In this document: piece after piece, positions 9,466 to 19,892 of the stretch | Layout of the letters: the number at the start of each line of letters is the position of its first letter | Position numbering within the stretch: the stretch's first letter is position 1 | Assembly: GCA_963576725.1 (NCBI GenBank) | Contig: OY755240.1 | Location: forward strand, 95,948,316 to 96,012,315 | DNA length: 64,000 bases | Source of the DNA: Azorinus chamasolen | Lineage: Eukaryota; Mollusca; Bivalvia; Cardiida; Solecurtidae | Direction of reading: 5' to 3' | Notes under the pieces: model-generated | Database searches by the model: none | Seen by the model: only the letters and a program-made list of their open reading frames with translations | Told to the model about the DNA's origin: nothing | Made by a program: the position numbers and the translations under genes

Positions 9466-9685
9466 TTAACCCTTTTCCTGTTCTTATGTTTATTCCAATG
9501 TTCAATACCTACTGAATACTCATGGACAAAATAGTTATAATGAAATATGGAAGACAGAACACTATAGCCATTTTAGAAGTAAAGATCGAAACAGATCTAT
9601 CAAATTCTATAGGACTCCATCTGATCTGGGTCTTCTCTGTTTGTAAATGCGTGAAAAGGCATTTATATGACTAAGGAAAGGGTTA
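9466..9685 (+). mobile_element. TTAA-1 MITE, centre deleted
   Basis: TTAACCCTTTTCCTGTTCTT to GGAAAGGGTTAA with CAATACCTACTGAATACTCA and GAAGACAGAACACTATAGCC. One arm of the palindrome (about 45 bases) is missing; only CTCCATCTGATCTGGGTC remains. Confidence 0.75.
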
Positions 9686-9879
9686 ACAGATGGGCTCAAA
9701 TATTCCTCCACTCACCTGCTCCCATTCTGGATCAAGTTGTCATGTTTTGTAGCTTACAAGTTGAAATCCAGAATTGCTTGTATATCCATCACTGCTACCC
9801 TGAAATAAAAAATCCAGTAGGTTTGATAAAAAAAATGGAAATACTTAATATTAGAAACTGATAAAATGTCAAATACATG

Positions 9880-10190
9880 TAGATATAAAGGCTTAAAAGT
9901 TCAGCAACATTAAAGGAACAGAAAATGTGACACACAAAAAGGAAATCGTTTAACAGAAGGGACTGAAATGTGACAAAGAAAAGGAAGAAAATATCAAATT
10001 GAAAAAGTAAAAATGTCAGTCAGAAAGCTACAGTTTGAAAGGCCAGAAAATGTCAAACAGAAAAGGGATGTGAGAAAATATATAGAAAAGGGCTGAAAAG
10101 AAATGAAAAATGATTGCTCAGAATTATAAGTAGGCTAAAAAACCACTAAAGGACTGAAAATGTGACACAGGATATCAAATGTCAAATATA
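9880..10190 (+). repeat. A-rich degenerate tandem repeat
   Basis: Irregular units of roughly 35-40 bases built on GAAAATGTGACA/CAGAAAAGG. Too diverged for a clean period by eye. No coding sequence. Confidence 0.45.
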
Positions 10191-10328
10191 TTGACAGTAT
10201 GAATTTCCATCAGCTGAATTTTATACTGGCATCATAAACAAGGGAATCTTTTACCATAGATGACACTGTAGAATCCTACATGAACCGTCTGATATAGGCA
10301 GCTCTATAACGGAGGGGGCTAATTATAA

Positions 10329-10579
10329 TTAACCCTTTCCCTCATAGGCTATTTTTATATCCCAACGGTTGGATTCCAACCTTTTTTAATATATCTACCG
10401 AAAAGGAGCATTAACAAGAGAAAAGGAAATGTTTAGAATTGTGTAGTTCTGAAACCACTGTGATTAATAGAGCATTAAAGTATTGCTCCTTAGGAGCAAA
10501 TGCTCTATTTACCACAATGGTTTAAAAAAGTGACTTTTAGAGAGGCGTAGAAAGGTGTATTTATGGAGAAAAGGGTTAA
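10329..10579 (+). mobile_element. TTAA-2 MITE
   Basis: TTAACCCTTTCCCTCATAGG to GAAAAGGGTTAA. Centre ATAGAGCATTAAAGTATTGC then TCCTTAGGAGCAAATGCTCT: one arm carries a small insertion (AAAGTATT). Confidence 0.75.
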
Positions 10580-10599
10580 GAAAGGAACAAGTGATCTAT

Positions 10600-10669
10600 A
10601 GAGTCGTAATACGATAGGATTTGGTGGAGAAATGGAGATTTCAGTATTTTGAATATACACATTTATCTA
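10600..10669 (+). mobile_element. IR-G right-half remnant
   Basis: TAATACGATAGGATTTGGTG then GAGAAATGGAGATTTCAGTA and ACACATTTATCTA. Only the right arm and flank of IR-G survive, next to the following TA-1 copy. Confidence 0.5.
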
Positions 10670-10852
10670 CAGTAAAACCTCTCTATAACGGTCACTAAAT
10701 TACATCAAGTATTTTGTGTTAAAGGCAGGTGGCTGCTTAAAGCAAGGTGAAAGCTAAACAATGCACCTATTGCAGCCACCTACCCTATAAATACCAATTG
10801 ATTAATCCAATTTAGTGGCCATTATAGAGAGGTTTTACTGTATTTCTCTGGA
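10670..10852. mobile_element. TA-1 MITE
   Basis: CTACAGTAAAACCTCTCTAT to ATAGAGAGGTTTTACTGTA. Internal GGCAGGTGGCTGCTTAAAGC and GCAGCCACCTACC arms. The central hairpin is shortened (AAAGCTAAACAATGCACCTATT), so the usual core is lost. Confidence 0.75.
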
Positions 10853-11234
10853 TTTTTTATTGGTTTAATAAAAATGTATCGCCTTTATGCATACCTTTCG
10901 TAGGTCATTCATAGCTTATACGTAATATTGTAGACATGTTCAAATTGAAATAATGATTTCATTCCAGTGATTTATAATGTGTATTAGATCACAGTTTTTC
11001 CAATAAGATCTACAGGTCATCTTAAGTCTCCAAACAGAAATCTCATACATGATAAATCAATGGAATGAATTCAGTATTTCTTATATTAAAAAACTTATTG
11101 ATGTAATATCCTCTGTTCAGACATATGTGACATATCACTTTTGAACGTTTATAAAAATTATATCTAGTGTGAAAAGAGTGCTATACAATCTTAGTATAAT
11201 AATAATATGTGACTCATTATCACTGCATACTTGA
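10853..11234. other. Intergenic, no feature recognised
   Basis: AT-rich sequence, frequent stops in all frames, no repeat or RNA gene I can name. Confidence 0.4.
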
Positions 11235-11484
11235 TTAACCCTTTCCCTGTTCTACGTTTATTCCAAATTTCAATACCTACTTAATATGCATGGACAAAAT
11301 AGTTATAATTAAGTATGGAAGGTGGAACATTGTAGACATTTTAGAAAGTAAAGAAACAGATCTATCAAGTTCTATAAGCAAACGGAGCAGACCCTGATCA
11401 GACGGCTCCTACAGGAGCCATCTGATCTGGGTCTACTCTGTTTGCAAATGCGTGAAAACACGTTTATGTGAGGGAAAGGGTTAA
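11235..11484 (+). mobile_element. TTAA-1 MITE, best full copy
   Basis: TTAACCCTTTCCCTGTTCTA to GAGGGAAAGGGTTAA, about 250 bp. Left half: AATTTCAATACCTACTTAAT, GGAAGGTGGAACATTGTAGA. Centre: GATCAGACGGCTCCTACAGG AGCCATCTGATC. Right half: TGGGTCTACTCTGTTTGCAA. It shares its right TTAA with the next element. Confidence 0.85.
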
Positions 11485-11732
11485 TCTTTTACTGCATGAA
11501 TATTTATGTAAGATCTATTGTATGTATGAATATTAATTAGCTTAATACTTATTAAAGCATAAGAACAAGAAAAGATTCTGGTAAAAACTGTAGAAATATA
11601 TCTACAATATGTATATTACACTATAAACAAACCGAGCAGACCTTGATCAGATGGCTCCTATAGGAGTCATCTGATCTGGATCTACTCTGTTTGAAAAGCG
11701 TAGATAGGTGTATTTATGCAGAAAAGGGTTAA
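11481..11732 (+). mobile_element. TTAA-4 MITE
   Basis: Begins in the TTAA that ends the previous copy (TTAATCTTTTACTGCATGAA) and ends AGAAAAGGGTTAA. Centre GATGGCTCCTATAGGAGTCATC. The head-to-tail pair means one element used the target site at the edge of the other. Confidence 0.8.
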
Positions 11733-11989
11733 ATAAATCAGATTTTGGTACCACATTTTGCAGATTGAATTTGAATATGATGCTGAACTGGGTCAAAACA
11801 ATTTGATATTCAAATCACTATATCTTTTGGAAAAATATTTGCAAAAATGTCTTAACCCTTTGCTTGATAAAGCTGCTTAATTATGCATTTGTAAACAGAA
11901 AAGACCAAGATCAGATCCTGTAGGAGCTCTCTGGTGATGGTTAATGCACTCAATACTTGGGCATATTAAATATGATAACATGGACAAAT

Positions 11990-12200
11990 TAAAGAAAAAA
12001 TAGTAAACACTTTACTCCATAAATATTCATGTAAGAATTTATGACATCATGAATATTAATTAGATTAATTGTTATAATAGCAGCTGGGCACAGGATCTTT
12101 TGACCAAAAACTATAGAATCATATCAAAAGCAAACAGAGCAGAGCCGTCTGATCTGGGTCTACTCTGTTTGACAAAGCATAGAATGGAGGAACAGGTTAA
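11990..12200 (+). mobile_element. TTAA-4 MITE, palindrome half deleted
   Basis: AAACACTTTACTCCATAAAT, GACATCATGAATATTAATTA, then AGCAAACAGAGCAGAGCCGT joined directly to CTGATCTGGGTCTACTCTG. Ends GGAACAGGTTAA. Confidence 0.7.
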
Positions 12201-12549
12201 TAAATATAAAATAATTATTTCTTACATAAATTTTCATTCAGTAAAGGGTTAAAATATCACTTGAAAACCAATTCTCCGATACCGGTTGAGTACAATTCAA
12301 GTGACCATGAAAGATAGACAACTCTTGTGGAAACTGCATTTCATTGTGTTGCTCTCTGTACAGTTGACTCCCTTTTAAAATGCTTTGCGCTCAAGACTGA
12401 TCATATCAGACAAATGTTATTTCCATGGCAACAAAGTCACTTTATCATTCTACACAGCATGGTGTGATGTAAAGAAATGATAACCCTTCAAGGGCTAAAT
12501 ATGAATTAAAACATGGTTGACAAGTTGTCTGACCCTTATCATGTAACAA

Positions 12550-12769
12550 TTAACCCTTTCCCTCATAGGCTATTTTAAGACCCAATCTACTGAAAAGAAG
12601 CATTTTCTACAAAAAAGAAAAAAAATAGAATTGTGTACTCTTTAAACCATTATGATAAATAGAGCATTTGCTCCTATGGAGCAAATGCTCTATTTATCAC
12701 AATGGTTTAAAAAAGTGACTTTTACAGAGAAGTCAAAAGGTGTCAATGAGTTACGAGGGAATTGGCTAA
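12550..12769 (+). mobile_element. TTAA-2 MITE
   Basis: TTAACCCTTTCCCTCATAGG to GGGAATTGGCTAA. Stem GATAAATAGAGCATTTGCTC around CTATGG. It abuts the next element through a shared, mutated TTAA. Confidence 0.75.
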
Positions 12770-13014
12770 ACCTTTTACTCCATGAATATTCATGTAAGAA
12801 ATAATGACATCATGAATATTCAATAATTTAATTTGTTATAATAGCACATAGGCACAGGAGTTTTTGGCCATGGCAGAAATTGTACACTCATATTTATGTT
12901 ATATTAGATCTGTTTGCAAAGGTGTAGAAAAATGTATACACTGTGTACAATCATATATTAGATATCTGTTTGCAATTTGGTGTAGAAAAGCGTATACATT
13001 GAGTAAAGGATTAA
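12766..13014 (+). mobile_element. TTAA-4 MITE with replaced centre
   Basis: CTAAACCTTTTACTCCATGA, GACATCATGAATATTCAATA, end TGAGTAAAGGATTAA. Instead of the palindrome it carries two copies of a TATTAGATATCTGTTTGCAA-like block (about 12900 and 12957). Confidence 0.65.
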
Positions 13015-13245
13015 CCCTTTCAGTACTCACGGTATTTTCAGAGTGGAATAGTCCACCATAGCTTATTGATAGAGTCCATAAACATGAAAAGGTGAAATAC
13101 GCGAAAGGATTTTGAATGACAAACAGTGCAGACCCTAAGCAGAGGACTCTTCTAGGAGCCTTAGATATCTAGCTCTGATCTTGGTCTACACATATGCAAT
13201 TGACAATGCACTTGGTTCCTACATTCAAAGAGTTAGTGTGTGATA
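13011..13245 (+). mobile_element. TTAA-5 MITE, diverged
   Basis: TTAACCCTTTCAGTACTCAC, GGAATAGTCCACCATAG and TGACAAACAGTGCAGACCCT match the TTAA-5 layout at 24841. Centre AGAGGACTCTTCTAGGAGCC. The right end is eroded (CAAAGAGTTAG). Third of three elements chained through shared TTAA sites from 12550. Confidence 0.6.
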
Positions 13246-13254
13246 TCTTATCCA

Positions 13255-13415
13255 GAAAAGATGTGTAAATTTAAACATTTTCAACAATAGCTCCTTTATT
13301 TCTTCACCAAACATTATACTGTGACCACTCTTTAGAATCATCTCGAAGAGTGGTCACAGTATAGGGTTTGTTGGAGAAATGAGGATTTTAGTATTTGGGT
13401 ACGCACAGTAGCTCT
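13255..13415 (+). mobile_element. IR-G hairpin element
   Basis: AACATTTTCAACAATAGCTC, CACCAAACATTATACTGTGA, short stem CTCTTTAGAATCATCTCGAAGAG, then GTCACAGTATAGGGTTTGTT and GAGGATTTTAGTATTTGGG. Confidence 0.65.
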
Positions 13416-13419
13416 GATC

Positions 13420-13650
13420 TTGACCCTTTACACCATGAATATTCATGTAAGAAATTTTGACATCATGAATATCAATTAGATTATTTTCTATAATGGCATA
13501 ATTATGAACACAGAACATTTTGGCTCAGAAAGAAACTGTAGAATAATATCAATATTATTTCATAAGCAAATAGAGCACACCCTGAACATACGGCTCCTAT
13601 AGGAGTCATCTGATCTGTGCCTACTCTATTTGCAAATGAACTTTGACATA
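13420..13650 (+). mobile_element. TTAA-4 MITE, outer ends decayed
   Basis: GACCCTTTACACCATGAATA, ATTTTGACATCATGAATATC, centre ATACGGCTCCTATAGGAGTC, then TGTGCCTACTCTATTTGCAA. Confidence 0.65.
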
Positions 13651-13818
13651 TTGAAATCAGGGTTATTTTTTATATATTTCAATGTAATTTACACAGTATG
13701 TGGGTACGGTACCAATGAAATGAAATAAAGTCGTTATTCATCATTTGAACTGTTTATTTTCGAATTATACCGGTATGTGTTTCCCCAAACATTGCGCTTA
13801 TTTTGCAATTCGGTGTAG

Positions 13819-14032
13819 TTAACCCTTTACACGACAGCGGTGAAACTGTGATTACCTATGCAAATAGTTTGGATACAGATGAGACGTCGCATTATGCGGC
13901 GTCTCATCAGGATCCAAACTGTTTGTCACTTTGACCATATTTTTGCAAAGAAATGGAAAAAAAAATAATTTTAGAATTGAAGCCGACGACAATTGTTGCA
14001 GACGACAAATTAATTCGAGTGCAAAGAGTTAA
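13819..14032 (+). mobile_element. TTAA-6 MITE, full length
   Basis: TTAACCCTTTACACGACAGC to GTGCAAAGAGTTAA. Centre GATACAGATGAGACGTCGCA and complement around TTATGC, flanked by CAAATAGTTTGG/CCAAACTGTTTG. The palindrome CAAACAGTTTGGATCC recurs at 17325, 47720 and 56985. Confidence 0.75.
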
Positions 14033-14114
14033 AGATTTCTTACATTATACATGATTTTTTGGAACTGCTTGTTTACAGTTGCATTGACCTTATTGATCTT
14101 GTTTGTCATATTAT

Positions 14115-14236
14115 TAGCTGGTCCTCCACCAGACACTTGAGGGGGACTATAGGTCTACACTCCACCAGACACTTGAGGGGGACTATAGGTCTACACTCCA
14201 CCAGACACTTGAGGGGGACTATAGGTCTACACTCCA
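14115..14236 (+). repeat. 36-bp tandem repeat, three units
   Basis: Three near-identical units TCCACCAGACACTTGAGGGG + GACTATAGGTCTACAC. The period is a multiple of three, so both strands stay open through it; this explains the short open frames here. Confidence 0.85.
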
Positions 14237-14324
14237 TCTGTCTGTCCTTCCGTACAGATTTAATTTTGTCCAGACAATATCTCTTCAACCACTTGAGTTA
14301 GGGTTTCCAAATATGAGATTGGGT

Positions 14325-15080
14325 GCATCATGGGACGACAGAGTGCTGCATACTACTTTGGTGTCTCTGTGACGTTGACCTTGACTTCAGTACCAGTAAA
14401 CATTTGTCTGGAAATTTGTCCAGATACCGTATTATTCCTAATAAATGCCCCCGGGGACTTAACATTTTCCAAAAGGGGGGCCATTATTAAGGTAAGCTTT
14501 TTCCTAAATCCAATGTTCGGAAGTTTTTGTTTATGTTACATTTAAGTGTTCATTAAAATGATTTAAACTTTTGGATTGACAGGATTTTATCAAGATATAC
14601 TGGATTTGGATGGATTTGAATTTGGATTTTCCTTTGAGTTTAGCCTGGTGAGTAGATTTTTCCTACAAAAATAGCCGGGGGGCCTTTATTAGGGCAGGGG
14701 CTTCTATTAGGAATAATACGGTAATATATCCTCTGAATCTCTTCTGACAAAATTTATTGTGTGATTGAATCTTGGGAAGGGGGAGTGTCATATACATGTA
14801 CTACTTTGGTGTCTCTGTGACCTTGGCATTGACCATGCCCTCAGTTTTAGTAAAATATTGTCTGAAAATTGTCCAGATGATATATCCTCAACGCTTTGGG
14901 TTAGGATTTCCAAATTTATTGTGTAAATGCATATTGGGAAGGGGTCTCTGTGACTTTGACCTTGACAGTGACCTCAGTTTTAGTACAAAATTGTCTAAAA
15001 TTTGTCCGGATGATATACCCTCAACTCTTTTGGATAGCATTTTGAAATTTATTTTATGACGTAATCTGCCGTGTGCGAGT
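14325..15080. repeat. Bivalve dispersed repeat, multiple diverged copies
   Basis: The block ACTACTTTGGTGTCTCTGTG followed by ACCTTGAC... and AAATTTGTCCAGATGATATA occurs near 14350, 14800, 14950 and again at 15302. Same vocabulary as 7885-8136. An intervening piece (14400-14720) carries GAATAATACGG twice, in inverted relation. No gene. Confidence 0.5.
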
Positions 15081-15707
15081 GCTGAAACAGGGTGCCGTAA
15101 ATTGAAGAAATGCACCAGTGAATTTTTTATGCAAATAAGACGTTTGAATCTAACTGTACTACGCTCTAAACAATGACCGAAACAGTCGTTAGATATAAGC
15201 CTGTTTCACTTTCTATGGCAATTTTTAAGGGTTAAGTGATGAAAAGAATCTTACATTCGTGTTCATTACAAATTGTGTTCATGAAACTCAGTTACTCACA
15301 TACTACTTTGGCGTCTCTAACATCCTTGACCTCAATTTTGTTAAAAGCTTGTCAAGAAAATTGTATTTAGTATAGAAATGCTAAGAGCAGTCTCCGGTGG
15401 AGAATGATGGATTGCTTATCAATACTTGCTTGTATATCTTTAGTTTGAACTTAATAAAGTCACTTTCTTAAGGAGCGTAACTGAATAAGACCATACATTT
15501 TTTTCCAATCCTTTTATGGTAATGTCCTTTTATTGTAATGTGTAATTTAACTAATTTTATTACATGTGAAATTGAGAAATAATATATGTTTACACTAAAA
15601 CTTCATGAGGAATATTAAGAAGAAAAAACTCTTCTTAAAGCCTGGTTCAAACTCAGCACTCTCAATGATTACCACTTAGTAACACCACTGACTGTAATAA
15701 AACAAAT

Positions 15708-15912
15708 ACAGTAAAACCTCTCTACAACGACCACTAAATTATTTCAATTAGTTGTTTTTTTGGGCAGGTGGTTGCTTAAAGCAAGATAAAAGTAAAACAG
15801 AATGCTCCTATAGGAGCGTTCTGTTTTACTTTCATCTTGCTTTAAGCAGCCACCCGCCTTTAACACAAAATACTTGATGTAATTTAGTGGCCATTATAGA
15901 GGTTTTACTGTA
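15708..15912. mobile_element. TA-1 MITE
   Basis: TACAGTAAAACCTCTCTACA to CATTATAGAGGTTTTACTGTA. Long inner palindrome CAGAATGCTCCTATAGGAGCGTTCTG, then AAGCAAG...CTTGCTTTAAGCAGCCACC. Confidence 0.85.
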
Positions 15913-16072
15913 CAGTATCATTATTGGTTTTTAAGGCAGGTGGCAGCTTAATGCAGGGTCAAAGTCATGCAGAAAGCTCCTGTAGACTTTCACCCTGCAT
16001 TAAGCAGCTACCTGCCTACAAAAGAATTAATTCCTCATTACTAAAATTTCAAATATCGAGTTTCTACTGTTG
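15911..16072. mobile_element. TA-3 MITE, left end lost
   Basis: TTTTTAAGGCAGGTGGCAGC, TTAATGCAGGGTCAAAGTCA, AAGCTCCTGTAGACTTTCAC, AAGCAGCTACCTGCCTAC, ending TCGAGTTTCTACTGT. Confidence 0.65.
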
Positions 16073-16564
16073 AGAACAAGAATACCCACTATATGTGTCT
16101 CACTCCAGCAGAAAAAATGTTCAAAGAACCAAGGAAAATGACCTAAAGAGATTTATCAATATCAAATTTAAGAAGCTGCATATATAACTAGAAATCCCAA
16201 GTTTGATTCTGGAAAAAATAGAGACAACAATACATGTAGTATTTGCAAGTGCAAAAATATTGATTTCTCTTAAGAGTTGCATGTAAGTTTCTGCCGACTG
16301 TTAGTACATTAAAAATTTTATGGACCATTCAACCTTTAACTTTTCTCTCCCATGGAAAATTTGTGATAATCTACGCACACAGTTTGGATCCAGATGAATT
16401 GCTGAGTTACTAGGTGTCACCAACCTGCTTGAAACTCTGGTCGAGATAGTAAAATCAATGGAAGATAAACTTTGAAGATTGAAGGAGATGACAGTGAAGT
16501 TTTATTATTGACAACAATCACTCAAAGATCAGTAATAAATCATTAAAAAGTCATAAGAAATTTT

Positions 16565-16742
16565 TTAGTAATGAAGAATTTATGTTTTTGTATGCAGGTC
16601 GCTGCTTAATACAGGGTGAAAGTCATGCAGAAAGCTCCTAGAGGAGCTTTCTGCATGACTTTCACCCTGCATTAAGCTTCCACCTGCGTTAAGGATCAAT
16701 AATGGTACGTATTTCAGTGTTCATAGTATCGAGTTTTACTGT
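16565..16742. mobile_element. TA-3 MITE
   Basis: GTATGCAGGTCGCTGCTTAA, stem TGCAGAAAGCTCCTAGAGGAGCTTTCTGCA, then ATTAAGCTTCCACCTGCGTT and final TCGAGTTTTACTGTA. The left terminus is weak. Confidence 0.7.
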
Positions 16743-16769
16743 AGATACTTTCCGTGACCAATAAAACTT

Positions 16770-17055
16770 CGCAAATCCAAATGCTAAAACAAGAGCTGCG
16801 AACAGCGCCAATGGTTGTCTGATTTGGTGCTTTTCCAGCTTAATTTTTTTTAAAAAAAATAAAGGGCCCAAAGACTCCAAACTTTTGAAATCAAGAGTTA
16901 TGGTTCTTATGTAGGGGCCTTCTCCTCAATGAGATCTACCCACCTATGAAGTTTCATGTTGAAAGCTACATTGAAGTTTTTGCATGCCGACGATGACGAC
17001 TACAACTACGACACAGTGATCACAACAGCTCGACATTTCTTCAAAACAGACAAGC
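16770..17055 (+). repeat. Probable SINE-like bivalve repeat
   Basis: ACAAGAGCTGCGAACAGCGC at the start and CACCTATGAAGTTTCATGTT, GCCGACGATGACGACTACAA, AGTGATCACAACAGCTCGAC towards the end. I recognise this layout as a common bivalve dispersed repeat but cannot assign a family name. Confidence 0.5.
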
Positions 17056-17289
17056 TAATAAGAATCATTACTGGTCATCAAGACAGGTGGAGGATAATTA
17101 TGTAGGGAAAAATTTCAGCATGACTTTCACCCTACATTAACCATTTACTCCATGAATATTCAGATGGTTCCTGTAGGTGCTGTCTGGCCAGGCTTAAATG
17201 CTCTGTTTGCTTATGATACTATACAAGATCCTGCCATGGCTGAAAATTTCATTGAGTAATTGTCATCTGCAAAAATTGTCAAATTTTCT

Positions 17290-17420
17290 TCAAATATTTT
17301 TCATAAATACTATCAGAAGGTTGAACAGTTTAGATCCTGATGAGATGCCATCTCAGTCACTCGGTGTCTCATCTGGATCCAAACTGTTTGCATAGGTAAT
17401 TACAATTTCACCAACCGCCA
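17290..17420 (+). mobile_element. TTAA-6 MITE centre
   Basis: AACAGTTTAGATCCTGATGA, CTCAGTCACTCGGTGTCTCA, TCTGGATCCAAACTGTTTGC. Ends are decayed. Confidence 0.55.
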
Positions 17421-17482
17421 TTACTTCTTACATGGAGTTTACAGGTTTAACTGTATCTATCAACTTTGTATTATATCTACAT

Positions 17483-17878
17483 GTACAGTAAACTCTCTTA
17501 AACTGGATGTTACAATTAGTATCAGTGTCAGTCTGGCAGCTTAATGTACAGTAAAACCTCTCTATAACAATCACTAAATTTGTGTTAATTAGTTGGTATT
17601 TTGGGCACGTGGTTGCTTAAAGCAAGGTGAAAGTAAAACAGGACGCTCCTATAGGAGCGTTGTGTTTTACTTTCACCTTGCTTTAAGCATCCACCTGCCT
17701 TTAACACAAAATACTTGATGTAATTTAGTGGTCATTATAGAGAGGTTTTACTAGTACTATAGGTTGAAAGCTCCCTAAGGGTTGATCTGCATAACTATCA
17801 CCCTGCATTAAGCAGTCCCTGTCTTAAAAGGCCTAAACTGTTCTTCTTAAAATTCCAGTTTTGAGGGGTTTACTGTAT
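17483..17878. mobile_element. TA-3 MITE split by a TA-1 insertion
   Basis: Left part 17483-17546 (GTACAGTAAACTCTCTTAAACTGG...CAGCTTAATG) and right part 17757-17878 (GGTTGAAAGCTCCC, ACCCTGCATTAAGCAGTCCC, CCAGTTTTGAGGGGTTTACT) flank the TA-1 copy at 17547-17755. Confidence 0.75.
17547..17755. mobile_element. TA-1 MITE nested in TA-3
   Basis: TACAGTAAAACCTCTCTATA to GAGAGGTTTTACTAGTA. Centre CAGGACGCTCCTATAGGAGCGTTGTG with exact core. Inserted in the CAGCTTAATG arm of a TA-3 copy with TA at each side. Confidence 0.8.
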
Positions 17879-17994
17879 GTGAGGCAAATCAATGTTTACT
17901 TCTACCAATATTTTGAAATCACTGATAACACTTTGCACACTAAAAGTGTTGTCAGCAATAATTGACATCAGAAATACAGTCAGAATGTCAAACA

Positions 17995-19195
17995 GGCTGG
18001 ATCCTAGTGAGACACAGAGATCCTAGGGGACTAGTGAGATACAGAGATCCTAGGGGACTAGTGAGACACATAGTTCCTAGGGATCTAGTGAGACAAAGTT
18101 CCAAGGTGTCTAGTGAGACACATAGTTCCTAGGGGTCTAGTGAGACACAGGGTTCCTAGGGGTCTAGTGAGGCACAGAGATCATAGGGGATTAGTGAGAC
18201 ACAAAGTTCCTAGGGATCTAGTGAGACACAGAGTCCCTTGGTGTCTAGTGAGACACAGAGTCCCTTGGTGTCTAGTGAGACACAGAGTTCCTTGGGGTCT
18301 AGTGAGACACAGTTCCTAGGGATCTAGTGAGACACAGAGTCCCTTGGTGTCTAGTGAGACACAGTTCCTAGGGGTCTAGTGAGACACAGTTCCAAGGTGT
18401 CTAGTGAGACACATTTCCTAGGGGTCTAGTGAGACAAAGTTCCTAGGGGTCTAGTGAGACACAGTTCCTAGGGGTCTAGTGAGACACAGAGTCCCTTGGT
18501 GTCTAGTGAGACACAGTTCCTAGGGGTCTAGTGAGACACAGTTCCAAGGTGTCTAGTGAGACACAGTTCCTAGGTGTCTAGTGAGACACAGAGTTCCTTG
18601 GTGTCTAATCAGACACAGCAATCCTAGGTGTCTAATGAGACACAGAGTTCCCTGGGTTCCAGTGAGACACAGAGTTCCTTGGTGTCTTGTGAGAAAGAGT
18701 TCCTATGTGTCTAGTGAGACAGTGTTTCTATGAGTCTAGTGAGACACAGAGCTCCTTGGTGTCTAGCGAGACACGGAGTTTCTAGGTGTCTAGTGAGACA
18801 GAGTTCCTAGGTGTCTAGCAAGACACAGAGTTCCTAGGCTCTAGTGAGACACAGAGTTCCTTGGTGTCTAGTGAGGCACAGCATTCCTTGGTGTCTAGCG
18901 AGACACAGTGTTCCTTTGTCTCTAGTGAGACAGAGTTCCTAGGTGTCTAGTGAGACAGTGTTCCTAGGTTTCTAGTGAGACACAGAGTTCTTATGTGTCT
19001 AGTGAGACACAGAGTTCCCTGGGTTCCAGTGAGACACAGAGTTCCTTGGTGTCTTGTGAGAAAGAGTTCCTATGTGTCTAGTGAGACAGTGTTTCTAAGA
19101 GTCTAGTGAGACACAGAGCTCCTTGGTGTCTAGCGAGACACAAAGTTTCTAGGTGTCTAGTGAGATGAAGAGTTCCTAGATGTCTCATCTAGATC
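17995..19195 (+). repeat. Minisatellite, ~26-31 bp units
   Basis: More than 35 variable units of GTCTAGTGAGACACAGAGTT + CCTAGG(G/T). Unit length varies by small deletions (ACACAG versus ACAGAG). A later block (18640-18770) is repeated at 19010-19160, so segments have been duplicated. The open frame at 18113-18319 is a by-product. Confidence 0.9.
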
Positions 19196-19245
19196 CAAAC
19201 TTGATACTACGAACACCCAACTATGTACCATTAATGATCTTCAAT

Positions 19246-19402
19246 ATCACAGGTGGCAGGTTAAAGTAGGGTGAAAATCACGCAGAAAGCTTCTGGAGGA
19301 GCTTTCTGCATGACTTTCACCCTGCATTAAGCAGCCACCTGCCTACACAGATATAAATTCTTCATTACTTAAATTTCGTAGTATCGTGATTTAACTGTAT
19401 AA
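19246..19402. mobile_element. TA-3 MITE
   Basis: ACAGGTGGCAGGTTAAAGTA, stem AGAAAGCTTCTGGAGGAGCTTTCT, CCCTGCATTAAGCAGCCACC, final ATCGTGATTTAACTGTA. Termini diverged. Confidence 0.65.
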
Positions 19403-19548
19403 GTAATCACATTATTTGCAGCTAGTATACAAATAGATATGAAAGTAAGTCCCCCACTGTCTTAATTATGAGTTTCTAAACTGTTTTTTACTGTGTTTGT
19501 TTGGAAAAAACAGTAGTAACTAAGATATATCTAAGTTTGACAGAAAAC

Positions 19549-19682
19549 CCTTTTCCCTATTGAATATTCATGTAAGAAATAATGACACCATGAATAGTTT
19601 TTAGCAGAATTTATATGATGGCATAATGTGCAAAGGATTGTTTGGTATTGGAAGAAACTATAGAGTCAGATCTATTATAATG
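19549..19682 (+). mobile_element. TTAA-4 MITE left half
   Basis: AAACCCTTTTCCCTATTGAA, ATAATGACACCATGAATAGT, TAGAGTCAGATCTATTATAA, then it stops where a minisatellite begins. Palindrome and right half absent. Confidence 0.6.
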
Positions 19683-19850
19683 TTCCTCTGCTAATGGATG
19701 TCAAAATTTCTCTGCTAGAGGATGCCAATGTCCCTCTGCTAATGGATGCCACTATTCCTTTGCTCATTGATGTCAATGTTCCTTTGCAAAGGGTGTCAAT
19801 GTTCTTCTGCTAGGGGATGCAAAATTTCCTCTTCTAGTGGATGCCAATGT
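19682..19850 (+). repeat. ~26-bp tandem repeat
   Basis: About six units of TTCCTCTGCTAATGGATG(T/C)CAA-AT with single-base differences. Confidence 0.75.
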
Positions 19851-19852
19851 TT

Positions 19853-19892
19853 CCATACATTAGTACAGGGGTAACTAATGCTAATTAGCATA
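19853..19892 (+). repeat. Left flank of 31-bp satellite
   Basis: CATACATTAGTACAGGGGTA then ACTAATGCTAATTAGCATA. This is the satellite of 24030-24815, cut off from it by the 4.1-kb transposon. Confidence 0.75.
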
